The position numbers and the translations under genes were made by a program. Below, one piece after another: positions 34,601 to 42,631 of a stretch of DNA of 64,000 nucleotides. Under the pieces are notes generated by a model, which was not told where the DNA came from, did not search any database, and saw only the letters and a program-made list of their open reading frames with translations. Source of the DNA: Rhyacophila brunnea (taxonomy: Eukaryota > Arthropoda > Insecta > Trichoptera > Rhyacophilidae); the NCBI GenBank assembly GCA_022495005.1, contig JAGYXB010001749.1, forward strand, positions 930,001-994,000, read 5' to 3'. Position 1 is the first letter of the stretch. Every line of letters begins with the position of its first letter.

Positions 34601-35313
34601 TTAAAAGATAAAATTGTGCAAGTAGAGGGATGATAGACATCTTCAGGAGCGAGAGGCTCATCACACGCGCTGATCACCGTGCAACCAACGTTAGATAGCA
34701 CCAAATCAAGCGTCCGACCGAGACTATTTTTCACAGAAGAAAATTGTTTAAATTAAATAAATTATTAAAGCTGGTATAATCAGATTCAATTATACTAGCG
34801 GAATACAAATTAAAATCTCCCAAAATAATTAGTTTTTTGTTGGGCAGTACCAAATTTTCTATTATGTGAAAAAAATCACTGTATGTAGTCGCTGAGCTGC
34901 CGGGAGGGAAGTATACAGCGGCCAAGTACAGTGAACAAAAGTTAAAATTAACTTTGTGTTTAATGTTATGCATTAAAGGACCTAATACTACTAATACACA
35001 ATTTCTTTAAAATACAATACGCAATAACATTCTGAATAGTTTCGGAAATTTTAGCGGCAAATTCAATTACTTATTTTGAAAATTTAAAAGGCGGGAAAGC
35101 AGATGGTAATTTTAATTGAAGAAAATCAGATAGATATAACAAAAATAAATTGCCTACCACCGTTTCCGTACAGACTGAAACGAGATCTTTTAACGTTGTC
35201 ATTTTGTCCCCTATTCTTTCGAGCGCAAACAAATCGAATACGGCTTCGTGTTTTGAAGCACATGTCCTGCAAACATCTTCAAACGATATTGGTTCCTCGT
35301 TTTCCTTCACCAT
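13672..35313 (-). CDS. ZAD-C2H2 zinc-finger transcription factor (12 coding exons, 1225 aa)
   Basis: Nuclear DNA-binding protein of the insect-expanded ZAD family. Exons, with every phase matching, are 35313-35158, 31937-30838, 27413-27296, 25371-25168, 24913-24427, 23794-23686, 21971-21810, 20716-20594, 19518-19447, 18082-17933, 16619-16427 and 14475-13672. The start is the ATG before VKENEEP; upstream codons have only TTG. The ZAD is split by intron 1 (VCRTC and later NVCEKC). About 16 fingers follow, and two end in Cys (near DGC and KQC). Several are completed only across introns, for example CKICGKT|FQRLVNLEKH. An acidic insert encoded by exon 5 separates fingers 8 and 9. The C-terminus is a ~250-residue acidic tail with repeated MSLN/MSLE units. 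The exon 4 donor (GAA|GTGAGT) is chosen from consensus and phase. Target genes are unknown, and no Drosophila orthologue is claimed. Confidence 0.88.
14555..14660 (-). repeat. Degenerate SINE, family 2
   Basis: AAAACCTCAGAAACATAG and TTAGAAAAAATCTTAC match the tail of the copy at 775-905. The head is decayed. It lies in the last intron of the zinc-finger gene. Confidence 0.4.
15067..15577 (+). mobile_element. Tigger/pogo-like element, internally deleted
   Basis: Inverted ends CAGTGGAACCCCGATCTATC and AAAATCGGGGTTTCACTG are flanked by TA on both sides. At 15426 a plus-strand ATG opens MPPMKKTRTLAEKLKINQDV, followed by EKNPG. This resembles the N-terminal helix-turn-helix start of Tigger/CENP-B-like transposases, and the rest is missing. 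It is 511 bp and lies in the last intron of the zinc-finger gene. Confidence 0.7.
16870..17215 (+). repeat. Dispersed repeat R3 copy
   Basis: Positions 16870-17130 are nearly identical to 53009-53250 (ATGTACTGAAATATGAC, AGCGAGAGGTTTAAAAG, AAGGAATGTCCAGGATCATG). Partial copies lie at 23505-23663 (3' part) and 28325-28505 (opposite strand). There are no obvious inverted ends and no coding sequence. It is probably a non-autonomous transposon. Confidence 0.65.
18190..18800 (+). mobile_element. Tigger/pogo-like element with DDE transposase fragment
   Basis: Ends CAGTACACTCTCAGTAATCC and GGATTACTGAGAGAGTACTG are inverted and flanked by TA. On the plus strand about 18345-18533 reads ADETGLFWKLIL, RKVLKDRITIMPCSNATG and KLKLLVIGNARNPKPFKN. 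This is the start of the DDE_1 catalytic core of Tigger/jerky-like transposases (first Asp in ADETG). The rest is deleted. It is 611 bp, in an intron of the zinc-finger gene. Confidence 0.8.
19722..20067. mobile_element. pogo-like MITE
   Basis: Ends CAGTAGGCTCCCGATTATC and GATAATCGGGAGTTTACTG are inverted and flanked by TA. It is 346 bp with no coding sequence, inside the intron between exons 8 and 9 of the zinc-finger gene. Confidence 0.7.
20225..20265 (-). repeat. SINE family 1, 3' end fragment
   Basis: ATGTCCGATCCTAATAAG and ATAGGCCTCCATAGAGTG match the 3' end of the copy at 9413. The remainder is absent. Confidence 0.5.
20771..21094. mobile_element. pogo-like MITE
   Basis: Ends TAGTATAACCTTGTTTTTACG and CGTAAAATAGGGGTTATACTG are inverted and TA-flanked. 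The body is 324 bp with repeated TTTACG/ACGT words. It lies in the intron between exons 7 and 8 of the zinc-finger gene. Confidence 0.65.
22105..22300 (+). repeat. SINE family 1 copy, opposite polarity
   Basis: GGACCAGAGTATGGACC, TATTAGGTTGATCAAGTGG and CTAACATCCATTTTCAAT are the complement of the landmarks in the 9413 copy. The tRNA-like head is at the left. Confidence 0.55.
22537..23043. mobile_element. Possible inverted-repeat element
   Basis: GTATCACAGTTCACCGTGA at the left and CACGGTGAATTATGATAC at the right are imperfect inverted repeats about 18 bp long. Sequence just inside both ends contains GGCCGTATAG and CTATACGGCC. No coding sequence was recognised. Confidence 0.35.
23096..23349. 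mobile_element. MITE with 33-bp inverted ends
   Basis: ATATCATCGTTGCGCCTTC at 23096 is mirrored by GAAGGCGCAACGACGATAT ending at 23349, and the match continues inward through AAAATTGGCT/AGCCGATTTT. It is 254 bp and non-coding. It lies in the intron between exons 6 and 7 of the zinc-finger gene. Confidence 0.65.
23505..23663 (+). repeat. Dispersed repeat R3, 3' part
   Basis: AAAACTAACCAAAACCAT, GAAAACAAATAAGTATAAC and CACCCTTCGCCACTG match the right halves of the copies at 16870 and 53009. It ends about 20 bp from exon 6 of the zinc-finger gene. Confidence 0.55.
28325..28505 (-). repeat. Dispersed repeat R3 copy (minus), cut by piggyBac insertion
   Basis: It is the reverse complement of about 53065-53230, for example CATGATCCTGGACACTCCTT. 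The match stops exactly at TTTTAA, where the piggyBac end begins. Confidence 0.6.
28506..29220 (-). mobile_element. piggyBac-like transposon remnant
   Basis: TTAA then CCCTTTATAGGAC at 28502-28518 is a piggyBac-type end at its TTAA target. The minus-strand frame 29125-28808 reads HFRNKLADQLIGSF and RKRVGRPPFPDN, then a Cys-rich tail (RRCGYC, NCKVSLCIPCF). This is the C-terminal region and zinc-binding domain of piggyBac transposases. The frame opens with TTG and the catalytic core is not found to the right, so this is a 3' remnant. The right boundary is uncertain. Confidence 0.65.
29758..29931. repeat. Foldback (hairpin) of two ~70-bp arms
   Basis: The left arm 29758-29828 and right arm 29861-29931 are near-perfect inverted copies (CCATAAATTGACAAACTATA against TATAGTTTGTCAATTTATGG; GAACATGTACC against GGTACATGTTC). 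The 32-bp loop is A/T only. It sits at the right side of the 27491-30030 element. Confidence 0.75.
32217..35010 (-). mobile_element. Jockey-like LINE, 5' truncated and broken
   Basis: On the minus strand the order is the end of an endonuclease domain (LIILGDFNL, about 34830), a linker, a reverse transcriptase and a C-terminal thumb-like region. RT landmarks are EISNYRPIAVLSAPCKLFES, GVPQGSNLGPILFLIF and the catalytic box LLFADDLKLF, then LEYASIIWSP. The reading frame is broken by at least three frameshifts (about 34735, 34530 and 33785) and one in-frame TAG at about 33511. The 3' end is a (TTTAT)n stretch at 32217-32258, equal to a short-unit A-rich tail. It is inserted in intron 1 of the zinc-finger gene in the same orientation. 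The exact clade (Jockey or CR1 group) was not tested. Confidence 0.85.
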
Positions 35314-35715
35314 TTTCCAAGAGTTCGGTTCACTATCGACTATCGAAAAGAACAACGCGATTTGACAGTCACAACACAAATAGGTAAACGAAAAATCCAG
35401 CTCGCCATCGGTGTTTTGACACACCCGTAGAAATGAAAGTGTAATCTCTGAATCTTTTGCCAAATACGTTAGGAATACTTTATCAAAATAAACATCGTTA
35501 TTTTTTACGTGCTTGGCAATAATTTCGTCAAAATCCTGATATTAAAACTAAACATAATAATATTGAATACCGAAAAATATTATTTATATCAGCTTTTTTA
35601 ATTTTATTACCTACTAAAGAGTAGCCAAAAGTAGAGACCTACTTAAATCTCAATATTTCCATAATAATTTATAACAGAAGAAAAAAAGTTTCTTGAAAGA
35701 GGTAAAATAACATCC

Positions 35716-36265
35716 ATTGACATTGATTTAAAATGAAATTTCTTGAATTCGCCGATAAGCATTTTGGTCGGAAGACGTACATACCTACATAAATAATAAA
35801 AAGGTGCTTGGAATTAATTCATAAATTCTGCTTTATTTTTTGTGAAAACCAAAAACATAAATACGTTTTCAATAGATAACCGCGTACTATTATTTTGCCG
35901 AAAATAAATACGTCTTTTTCTTGGTCTGCGTACTATAATTCGATAATAGAAAAATGGCAGCACTGAGTGAACATATTATAGACTATATATAACTTGGAAA
36001 AAAATGCTCGAAAAACGTAAAAAAATCCCTTGACTTGGTTTAAAATGAAATTTCTTGAATTCTTCGGTAAGCATTTTTGGTCGGAAGAGGTACCTAAATA
36101 AAAAGGGGTCTCGGAGTTTCTCAAATTCTCCATTATTTTTTTTCTGAGAAACAAAAAATCTATACATTTTCAACAGAATGACAACGCGTACTATATTTTT
36201 CCCCAAATACTATAATTTTGGAGGCTCTGTACTATAATTCCACTTTCAAAAGATGGCCATACTGC
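35716..36265. repeat. Two direct repeats (~240 bp each) in the shared upstream region
   Basis: Unit A (35716-35958) and unit B (36028-36265) share TTTAAAATGAAATTTCTTG, AAGCATTTTGGTCGGAAGA-like text, CGCGTACTAT and GTACTATAATTC, and each ends near ATGGC..ACTG. They lie between the divergent starts of the zinc-finger gene and TAF10. They could be tandem copies of a transposon or a duplicated upstream segment. Confidence 0.6.
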
Positions 36266-36407
36266 TATGATGCTGCTATGTTATGACGTGTATTGTCTAT
36301 GGTGGTTGGTCAATGTCATTGTTGCTGTGAATCTGTACTGTGAACAACATAAAATTAACAAAATAATCGGTGTATTTCTATACAAATAAAGTTGATAAGA
36401 TAGCTAA

Positions 36408-36857
36408 ATGAACTTCAAAAACAATAGCAATAGCAACCTGCAAATGGGCGCCAGTGGATCTCCGAGTGCGTCAAATTCGCCAGCAACTGCAATGGGAGTT
36501 GAAGACGAAAATTGTGCTGGTCATGCATTAAGTGATTTTTTATTACAACTCGAAGACTATAGCCCGACAATACCTGACGCAGTGGTCGCGCATTACCTGA
36601 ATATGTCAGGATTCGAGTCGCAAGATCCCAGACTGATCCGTTTGATAGCGATCGCCTCACAGAAGTTTTTGTCTGATGTAGCCAATGACGCTTTACAACA
36701 CTGTAAAACACGGTCGACGAATACATCTTCCAGCCATAGTAATTCTAAGAATCAAAAGGGTAATAAAGAAAAGAAATATACCATGACTATGGAGGACTTG
36801 GTTCCGGCGCTTCAAGAGTATGGTATCACCGCCAGAAAGCCACATTACTTTGTTTAA
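36408..36857 (+). CDS. TAF10: TAF10, TFIID/SAGA histone-fold subunit
   Basis: Subunit of the general transcription factor TFIID and of the SAGA coactivator, acting in the nucleus. It is a single exon of 149 residues, starting at ATG 36408 (MNFKNNSN). The N-terminus is low-complexity Ser/Asn/Gly. From about residue 40 the conserved TAF10 histone-fold region reads LSDFLLQLEDYSPTIPDAVV, then QDPRLIRLIAIASQKFLSDV and ANDALQHC. A Ser/Lys/Asn loop follows, then the conserved C-terminus TMTMEDLVPALQEYGI and KPHYFV, ending one residue short of the usual aromatic-Thr finish. AATAAA lies 118 bp downstream. It is head to head with the zinc-finger gene. The frame is intact, so this is a functional gene; the lack of introns could also mean an expressed retrocopy, but the sequence shows no decay. 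Confidence 0.96.
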   Translation: MNFKNNSNSNLQMGASGSPSASNSPATAMGVEDENCAGHALSDFLLQLEDYSPTIPDAVVAHYLNMSGFESQDPRLIRLIAIASQKFLSDVANDALQHCKTRSTNTSSSHSNSKNQKGNKEKKYTMTMEDLVPALQEYGITARKPHYFV

Positions 36858-36974
36858 ATGAGGTGTTATTTTGTAATGTCGAAACAGTGAGAGTTCAATA
36901 TTTTATGCTTATTGTTTTTTTAGTTATTGTAAGGAATTCTCCCACTGATTGTAATATTTTCCGTTTTGTTTAAC

Positions 36975-36980
36975 AATAAA
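36975..36980 (+). promoter_or_regulatory. Polyadenylation signal of TAF10
   Basis: AATAAA 118 bp after the TAF10 stop codon, with T-rich sequence after it. Confidence 0.6.
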
Positions 36981-38753
36981 AATTATTTATACGTCTAAGG
37001 ATGTGTTCGTAGAAAATTCTAATTACAACAAAAAATTTGGTACATAGCTGCATAGCATACCTACATATTGTAGTAGTTTCAGTGATATCTACTTGTTGAA
37101 GTTTCGTTATTTAATTTTTCCTCGTATATTTGTCATTGTAGAATTGTTTGCCCATGACAAAATTTAATTTCAAATTAACATTTTCCTAAATTGTCCATAG
37201 GGTAAAATTCTATAATGCCAAGTACTTGTCTAATTTACTTTATTTGCAAAAATCATTGTACAAACTTATTTGTAGAATGGCCAAAAATGGAACTACGAAC
37301 TACCATAGGTCGCCATTTTTTAAATTTCATTTGAATGTCAGATTTTGTCCAGTTACGAGTCTTGATTGGGTAGTTTTCGACAGTGGCTCCCCCATCCCAT
37401 TCTTCAGATAAGTTTAAATGTCTAGTTCTGCTTCATTATTATTTTATTTAGGAATAAAAATAGTAAGAAATATCCGAACAAAATGGGATGGGTACTTTTG
37501 AAATAACAAATCGTGTAATAGGTACTTTATATTTCTGATAAGTAAGTATGTCAGAATAGATACGATACAGTGTTTTATGTTTTTGTTAAATGGGATTAAT
37601 AATATCTAAAACCAATGATATGTACTTTGATTTTAAATATTCAAACTTTATAAATTTAATATTATACTTAAATAAAAGATAATATATCTATCTCGTCTTT
37701 GTTCTAATACATTTTGTAGTATAGAATAAGTTGACAACTAGAAATTTTGCCTTTTTTTAAATTACAACATCTTGTCTTTCTATATCTATGTCCGTTCCAT
37801 GGATGAAGAATATGAACACCACCCGATGCGCACTCTTTTTTCCAGGCCGGCATCCCTTATACAAATTTTATATGCCATTCAGAAGTCTTCTAGGAAGCTA
37901 AATGGCTGAATTCCAGTTGGCTTAGATAAAGGACCGGCCTAGTTGAAACTCCCAGGCATCTGCAGGATGTGGCCAAGCGAGATCACATCTCCATGTCAGA
38001 TGTAACAACAATGAATCATCCGCTCACTTATCTCCTCGTTTCTGAGAAACTGGTGAACCAGTATTTCAAAATTTCAAAAAATTATTTTGCATATAATGAA
38101 CATGAAAATTATAAACTTCGCAATTCAAATTTTGTAAGCGTTCACAACATAACAAAAAATAAGTGTAAATAAATAATTTTACAAAAAAATATAGGGTAAT
38201 ACCTAAATAAGTAATAAAATTAGAAAAACAAAACTACATGGAAGCACACAGAGTGAACTAGGCTGATTGACCCTATCTTAAAAACTCATAAAACAACATC
38301 CACCTAAATTCACCCTCACGGTATATCCGAAGCGCCTTGATTAAGTCTTTCAGTGCTAAAGACGCGTAATGATTAAGTGGCCGTTATATATAATAGGCAT
38401 GCTATTTAAATGTATTGCCCTCCCAATTGGCATTACTAATGGCAGGTTATTTCTGCAACTACTGAGAACAAACAATGGATGCCCTCGAAACACCACCAAG
38501 AATGGCAGTTTCCATATATGGCGCGTATAAGTCGGAAAAAATATGTAGCTAAATTCTCTTCTAGGCATTGGTTTTTGACCCTCAGCACGCGGTTGTAGGA
38601 TTTTCAAAAGGTGCCACATTATGAAGTCTCACAAAAGGTTATATTATGCTGAACTTTGAAGACAGATGCACCGGTTACTGGGTTTGTAAAGATATCGAAA
38701 TGTCTCAATATTTTATTTTCAATACGTTTCCGGTCGTTTTTATTTACTAATAG
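36981..38753. other. Intergenic DNA, nothing recognised
   Basis: No reading frame with family signatures and no clear inverted repeats between the end of TAF10 and the MITE at 38754. Confidence 0.35.
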
Positions 38754-39143
38754 CAATTCGAGGGCTTAGTGTCAAACAACACTATCTACAAAAGTGCAAC
38801 TTTACAGGAGAGCCAAAAATCGTTATTTTCGATTCTTGTAACTCAACAAGGGAAATGTTTATTTAAAACCTAATGTTAATATTTTATAATTTATTGTGTA
38901 TTGTACATTTATCTTGCTTATGATGATGTTAAAATTTATAGGGATAGTTTTAAAAAAATATGAAAACAAGGGTAACTTATGTAGTTAGTGTTAAACTTTA
39001 CTGACGATTTAATAAGAAATTAGAAAAGATTGACATAACGTTTTTTGACTATCATGTAGCCGTAAATTTAAAATAACGTTATCTCAAAAAAAAAAAAAAA
39101 ACACTTTGTAGATAACGTTGTCTGACTTTAAGCACTCGAATTG
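38754..39143. mobile_element. MITE with ~42-bp imperfect inverted ends
   Basis: CAATTCGAGGGCTTAGTGTC at the left and GACTTTAAGCACTCGAATTG at the right, continuing inward through TATCTACAAAAGTG/CACTTTGTAGATA. It is 390 bp with no coding sequence. It is followed 7 bp later by a pogo-like MITE. Confidence 0.65.
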
Positions 39144-39150
39144 GTGAGTA

Positions 39151-39289
39151 CAGTAGAGATTATGCGGACTGAAGATAATGGATAAAATCGGAAATTCATA
39201 CTTAAATATTTTTATTTTACTGAGGTATATTTTTTAAATTATACGAAACTGATAATCCTATAAAAATCCAGATAATCGCGGTTCTACTG
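39151..39289. mobile_element. Short pogo-like MITE
   Basis: CAGTAGAGATTATGCGGAC and CCAGATAATCGCGGTTCTACTG are inverted ends flanked by TA. It is 139 bp, and its right end is closely related to that of 63527-63650. Confidence 0.6.
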
Positions 39290-39972
39290 TATTTAATATG
39301 ATTTCGTGTTGCACAGTATTTTTCTTCATTACTTGTATGACTTAATAACAAGGGAAGTTCATATTACTTGATGTAGCAATAAAATATCTAATAAATGTTG
39401 ATGATATAAAAGTACTATGGAATTTGAATGAATTAAAATGGCCATTTTATTCACTTATAATTAATATTCACAGCTCGTGTTAGTCAATTTATTACTGATT
39501 TCATAATTTTAATATAGATTGCAGTTAAAAAAATTCTGGGTCACATAGTACTCATTTTCAGATCTCCATTGTTATGTGATCCCGTGAAGTAACAATAAAA
39601 TTGTTAGTCATGCAATTCAATAGGTATTTTTGCAATAATAATACCATGTCTGTGTAATACAATATATTAGATAACATAAGGTGCATTTGAATAGGAGTAT
39701 GTAAATTGAGATATTGAAGAATAAAAGAGGACAAGTGACATCACATACATGTGTGAAATATGATTCAAACATGCAACTTGTGTAGAAAGATATATTATTA
39801 TATAACCATTTGCTACCCACCTATGTATTTATCTATTATGCTGTGGACATGGTATATAAAATGTCTATTTCATAGCTACTATACATAATTTTAATGTTTT
39901 GGGTTGAATTTTTCTCTTTCAGATACATTATATATTTTTTTCATAGAATAATAAAAATTGTTTGAAAAAATA

Positions 39973-40378
39973 CAGAGCGTTGGAGCAGACCCTTTTTTGA
40001 GTTTGCTCCGGGAGCTAATAGTTGCTCCAGCTCCGCTCCGGGTAAAAAGTTTTAATAAGTATTATTATGTAAGTACCTATACAATTGTTAAAAAATAAAA
40101 AAGTAAGTAGTTTTAAAATATTCGTCATTTTCATAATTAATTCTATTAAACAAAATTTCCGACAGCAAAAGTGAGGTTATTTATCAATCGGCAGTTTTGC
40201 AATATTTCAAATGATTCCAGTGTTGCAAAGTGTCAAAATATAATATCTACTATTTTCATTAGATTTTAGGATGAAAATTTCATAATAAAAAGAACAACCG
40301 GAGCACTGCAAATTTTTGGTGCTCCTTCTCCGGGTAAAATCTCATTGCTCCTGCTCCGAGCTCCCCTCCAACGCTCTG
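39973..40378. mobile_element. hAT-like MITE
   Basis: CAGAGCGTTGGAGCAGAC and CTCCCCTCCAACGCTCTG are inverted ends. The flanks AAAAAATA and ATAAAATA give a likely 8-bp target duplication with one mismatch. The interior is rich in GCTCCG words. It is 406 bp and non-coding. Confidence 0.65.
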
Positions 40379-40423
40379 ATAAAATACCCCATTTACAAGA
40401 ATGTTGAAAATGTTTAATTAAAA

Positions 40424-40513
40424 GACACAAGAAGGCCGGCAAGCGATTCTTAAGAGGTGCCATGTGGTGTCAATATGCTCCAATTAAGGAACGACATGGT
40501 TACAGAAGAAGAT
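40424..40513 (+). mobile_element. Degenerate LINE 3' end fragment
   Basis: GGCCGGCAAGCGATTCTTAAG, GTGGTGTCAATATGCTCCA and GACATGGTTACAGAAGAAGA parallel the LINE tail at 119-290. Confidence 0.5.
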
Positions 40514-41672
40514 TTTTGACTAGAGTTGATTATCAGCGCACATTTATTAATACGCAGTGTTCATAATGCCTACCTGGAATCCTCATGGGCTAATAAGAAA
40601 ATATGTATAATTACATAATGAAAAAATTCTTCTTTATAATCAAAGTGAATTCTTAATCGACTATATGAATAAAATATCTAATGAGAATGTTTTAAACTTT
40701 TCTCTTAGGACACGGATACAAATTTCTTCACAAAGTAGAACAAAACCATGTATGTAGTAAAATTTTCAGGTTAATAACAGTCCATCGAAATAAACCGTTC
40801 TCTAATACATAATTGTTAGCATGTCTATTCCACAAATTGAATCACCTCCACGATCCTGTGCTTAGGCAAAAAATTAAATTTTATTTTAATGTGTATTTGA
40901 TCAAGTATAAGGACCCCAACAGGTTAGGCGAATGGTTGACAACCATTCCTTATAAAAATATGTTAATATAACCACCACAGCGAAAATATTAATTTGCTTT
41001 ATTACTATGGTTCATCAGGCTTTTAATGATAGATTTTGTGGAATTTTCCCTTTTTTGTAGTCTGCATTCCTCTCTGCTAAGGCTTGTGACAGATCTGTTA
41101 GGTACCCCTTGACCCATTCATTTCTATACTGTGGATAATCTGAAAGCTATTGGTCGAAAAAAGACAATGGCGTCACCTGATCACTTCCGCGTGAGAATCC
41201 TTCCACATCCTCTTCGACTTTGCCGGTGACTACCAGCCTTTTCAAATTATCATTGTACTTGCACCCGAATAAATACCATGAGCCTTGAGATTAGATATGT
41301 AGCTCCTTGAGGATAGAGCTGGTAGTGCACTTGGCCATCCACGGATTTCTGTAAAGGCATCTGGAGGAGACAAGCAATTGTACTAAACTCTCTTTAGTGT
41401 CTAGTTCTGCTTTTGCTCTTCCTAATTATATCTAGCCTAGATATGGTGATTTTTACCATCTCTACTCATCTAACAACCTTAATTTTAAAACACCATTTAT
41501 ATTACTCTTCATTGTCTGAAATCGTACACATCTAATCTAACTTATATTATAAATAAGAAATAAAAACAGCAACAAACAAAACACAATAATTTATTAAATA
41601 TTCGAATTATTGCAATCTTTCAATCCGTAATGTAATTTAAAAATGATCGATATTTCACCAAACTATATCATT
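40514..41672. other. Intergenic DNA with a possible LINE fragment
   Basis: About 41040-41345 on the minus strand reads KRLVVTGKVEEDVEGF and then DQVTPLSFFR. This is faintly like the 'LVVTGKVEG.R.RGR...W.DQ' segment near the C-terminus of some LINE proteins, with stops around it. The remainder is AT-rich with nothing recognised. Confidence 0.3.
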
Positions 41673-41976
41673 GGGTCTATTCTATACTTATCGACCGCTA
41701 AAGTGATAAAGTGATAAATATTATCAAACTTAGGGTAGGTTTGTATCAAAATATTAGCACTTATTGCAACAATTACACGAAGTTGGTTTTTATTGTTGCA
41801 ATAAGTGCTATATTTTAACAGAACCTATCTTGCTGCTGTTAAAATATCGCACTTATTGCAACAATAAAAACCAACTTCGTGTAATTGTTACAATAAATGC
41901 TAATATTTTGATACAAACCTACCCTAAGTTTGATACTATTTATCACTTTAGTGTTCGATAAGTATAGAATAGACCC
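41673..41976. repeat. Large near-perfect foldback (hairpin)
   Basis: Left arm 41673-41821 and right arm 41836-41976 are inverted copies with a 14-bp loop. The ends are GGGTCTATTCTATACTTATC and GATAAGTATAGAATAGACCC; the middle contains AAACTTAGGGTAGGTTTGTA and its complement. Each arm also holds a smaller hairpin built on GCACTTATTGCAACAAT. Differences are a few small gaps and substitutions. No coding sequence is seen. A foldback transposon or a hairpin-RNA source are both possible. Confidence 0.8.
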
Positions 41977-42631
41977 ACAGCTCACTTGAATGGTGTTAAC
42001 TCTGTCAATTCTTGTGAGAAGTCATTATGCTACATTGTACACTATATTTATAAAAAATTAATGAAATCAACTTAAAATACAAAAGTGCAGCATCACGGAT
42101 AGTGTTGAAAGCTTCACTGTCTTTGCAATGCTGCCTATTTATTATGCTTTAAGTTACGTGAGAGTTTTGAACATTTTTAAAATAATTACATACAAAGACT
42201 AGGTAAACTGACAGGAATTGTTCAAATTACAAGGATATAAAACTAAAACATTCAAAATACAATTCACCTCTACTGGATATCTAAGACAATTTTCCATTTG
42301 TCATCTATTGAACACTATAAATGCTTAAAATGCCACATTACATTAAAGATCATGAAAGCAAACTTTGTAAAATATAGACAAGTTCAGTCATAAGCTTTAA
42401 CATCTCTATAATTCTTCAAAAATCAATCTTTAATACCATATTGGTATGTATTATGTTACTTTTTACATTCTTTTAGGCAGTAATGGTAATATACGTTTTG
42501 AGCACTCAACAAAACTTTCACAGGACGCACGCATACTGAAAATTTTAACAGCAAGAAATTAAACATGTGATCACTCCAATTGTAAAAAAATGTAGTCTAG
42601 AAGAACCATTGCGTTTTTGGTAAACAATGTC

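Noticed and set aside
35314..35463. N-terminal extension of the zinc-finger protein by 50 residues
   Set aside because: The upstream frame opens with TTG, not ATG. The first ATG in frame is at 35313, in a good context (AAAATGG).
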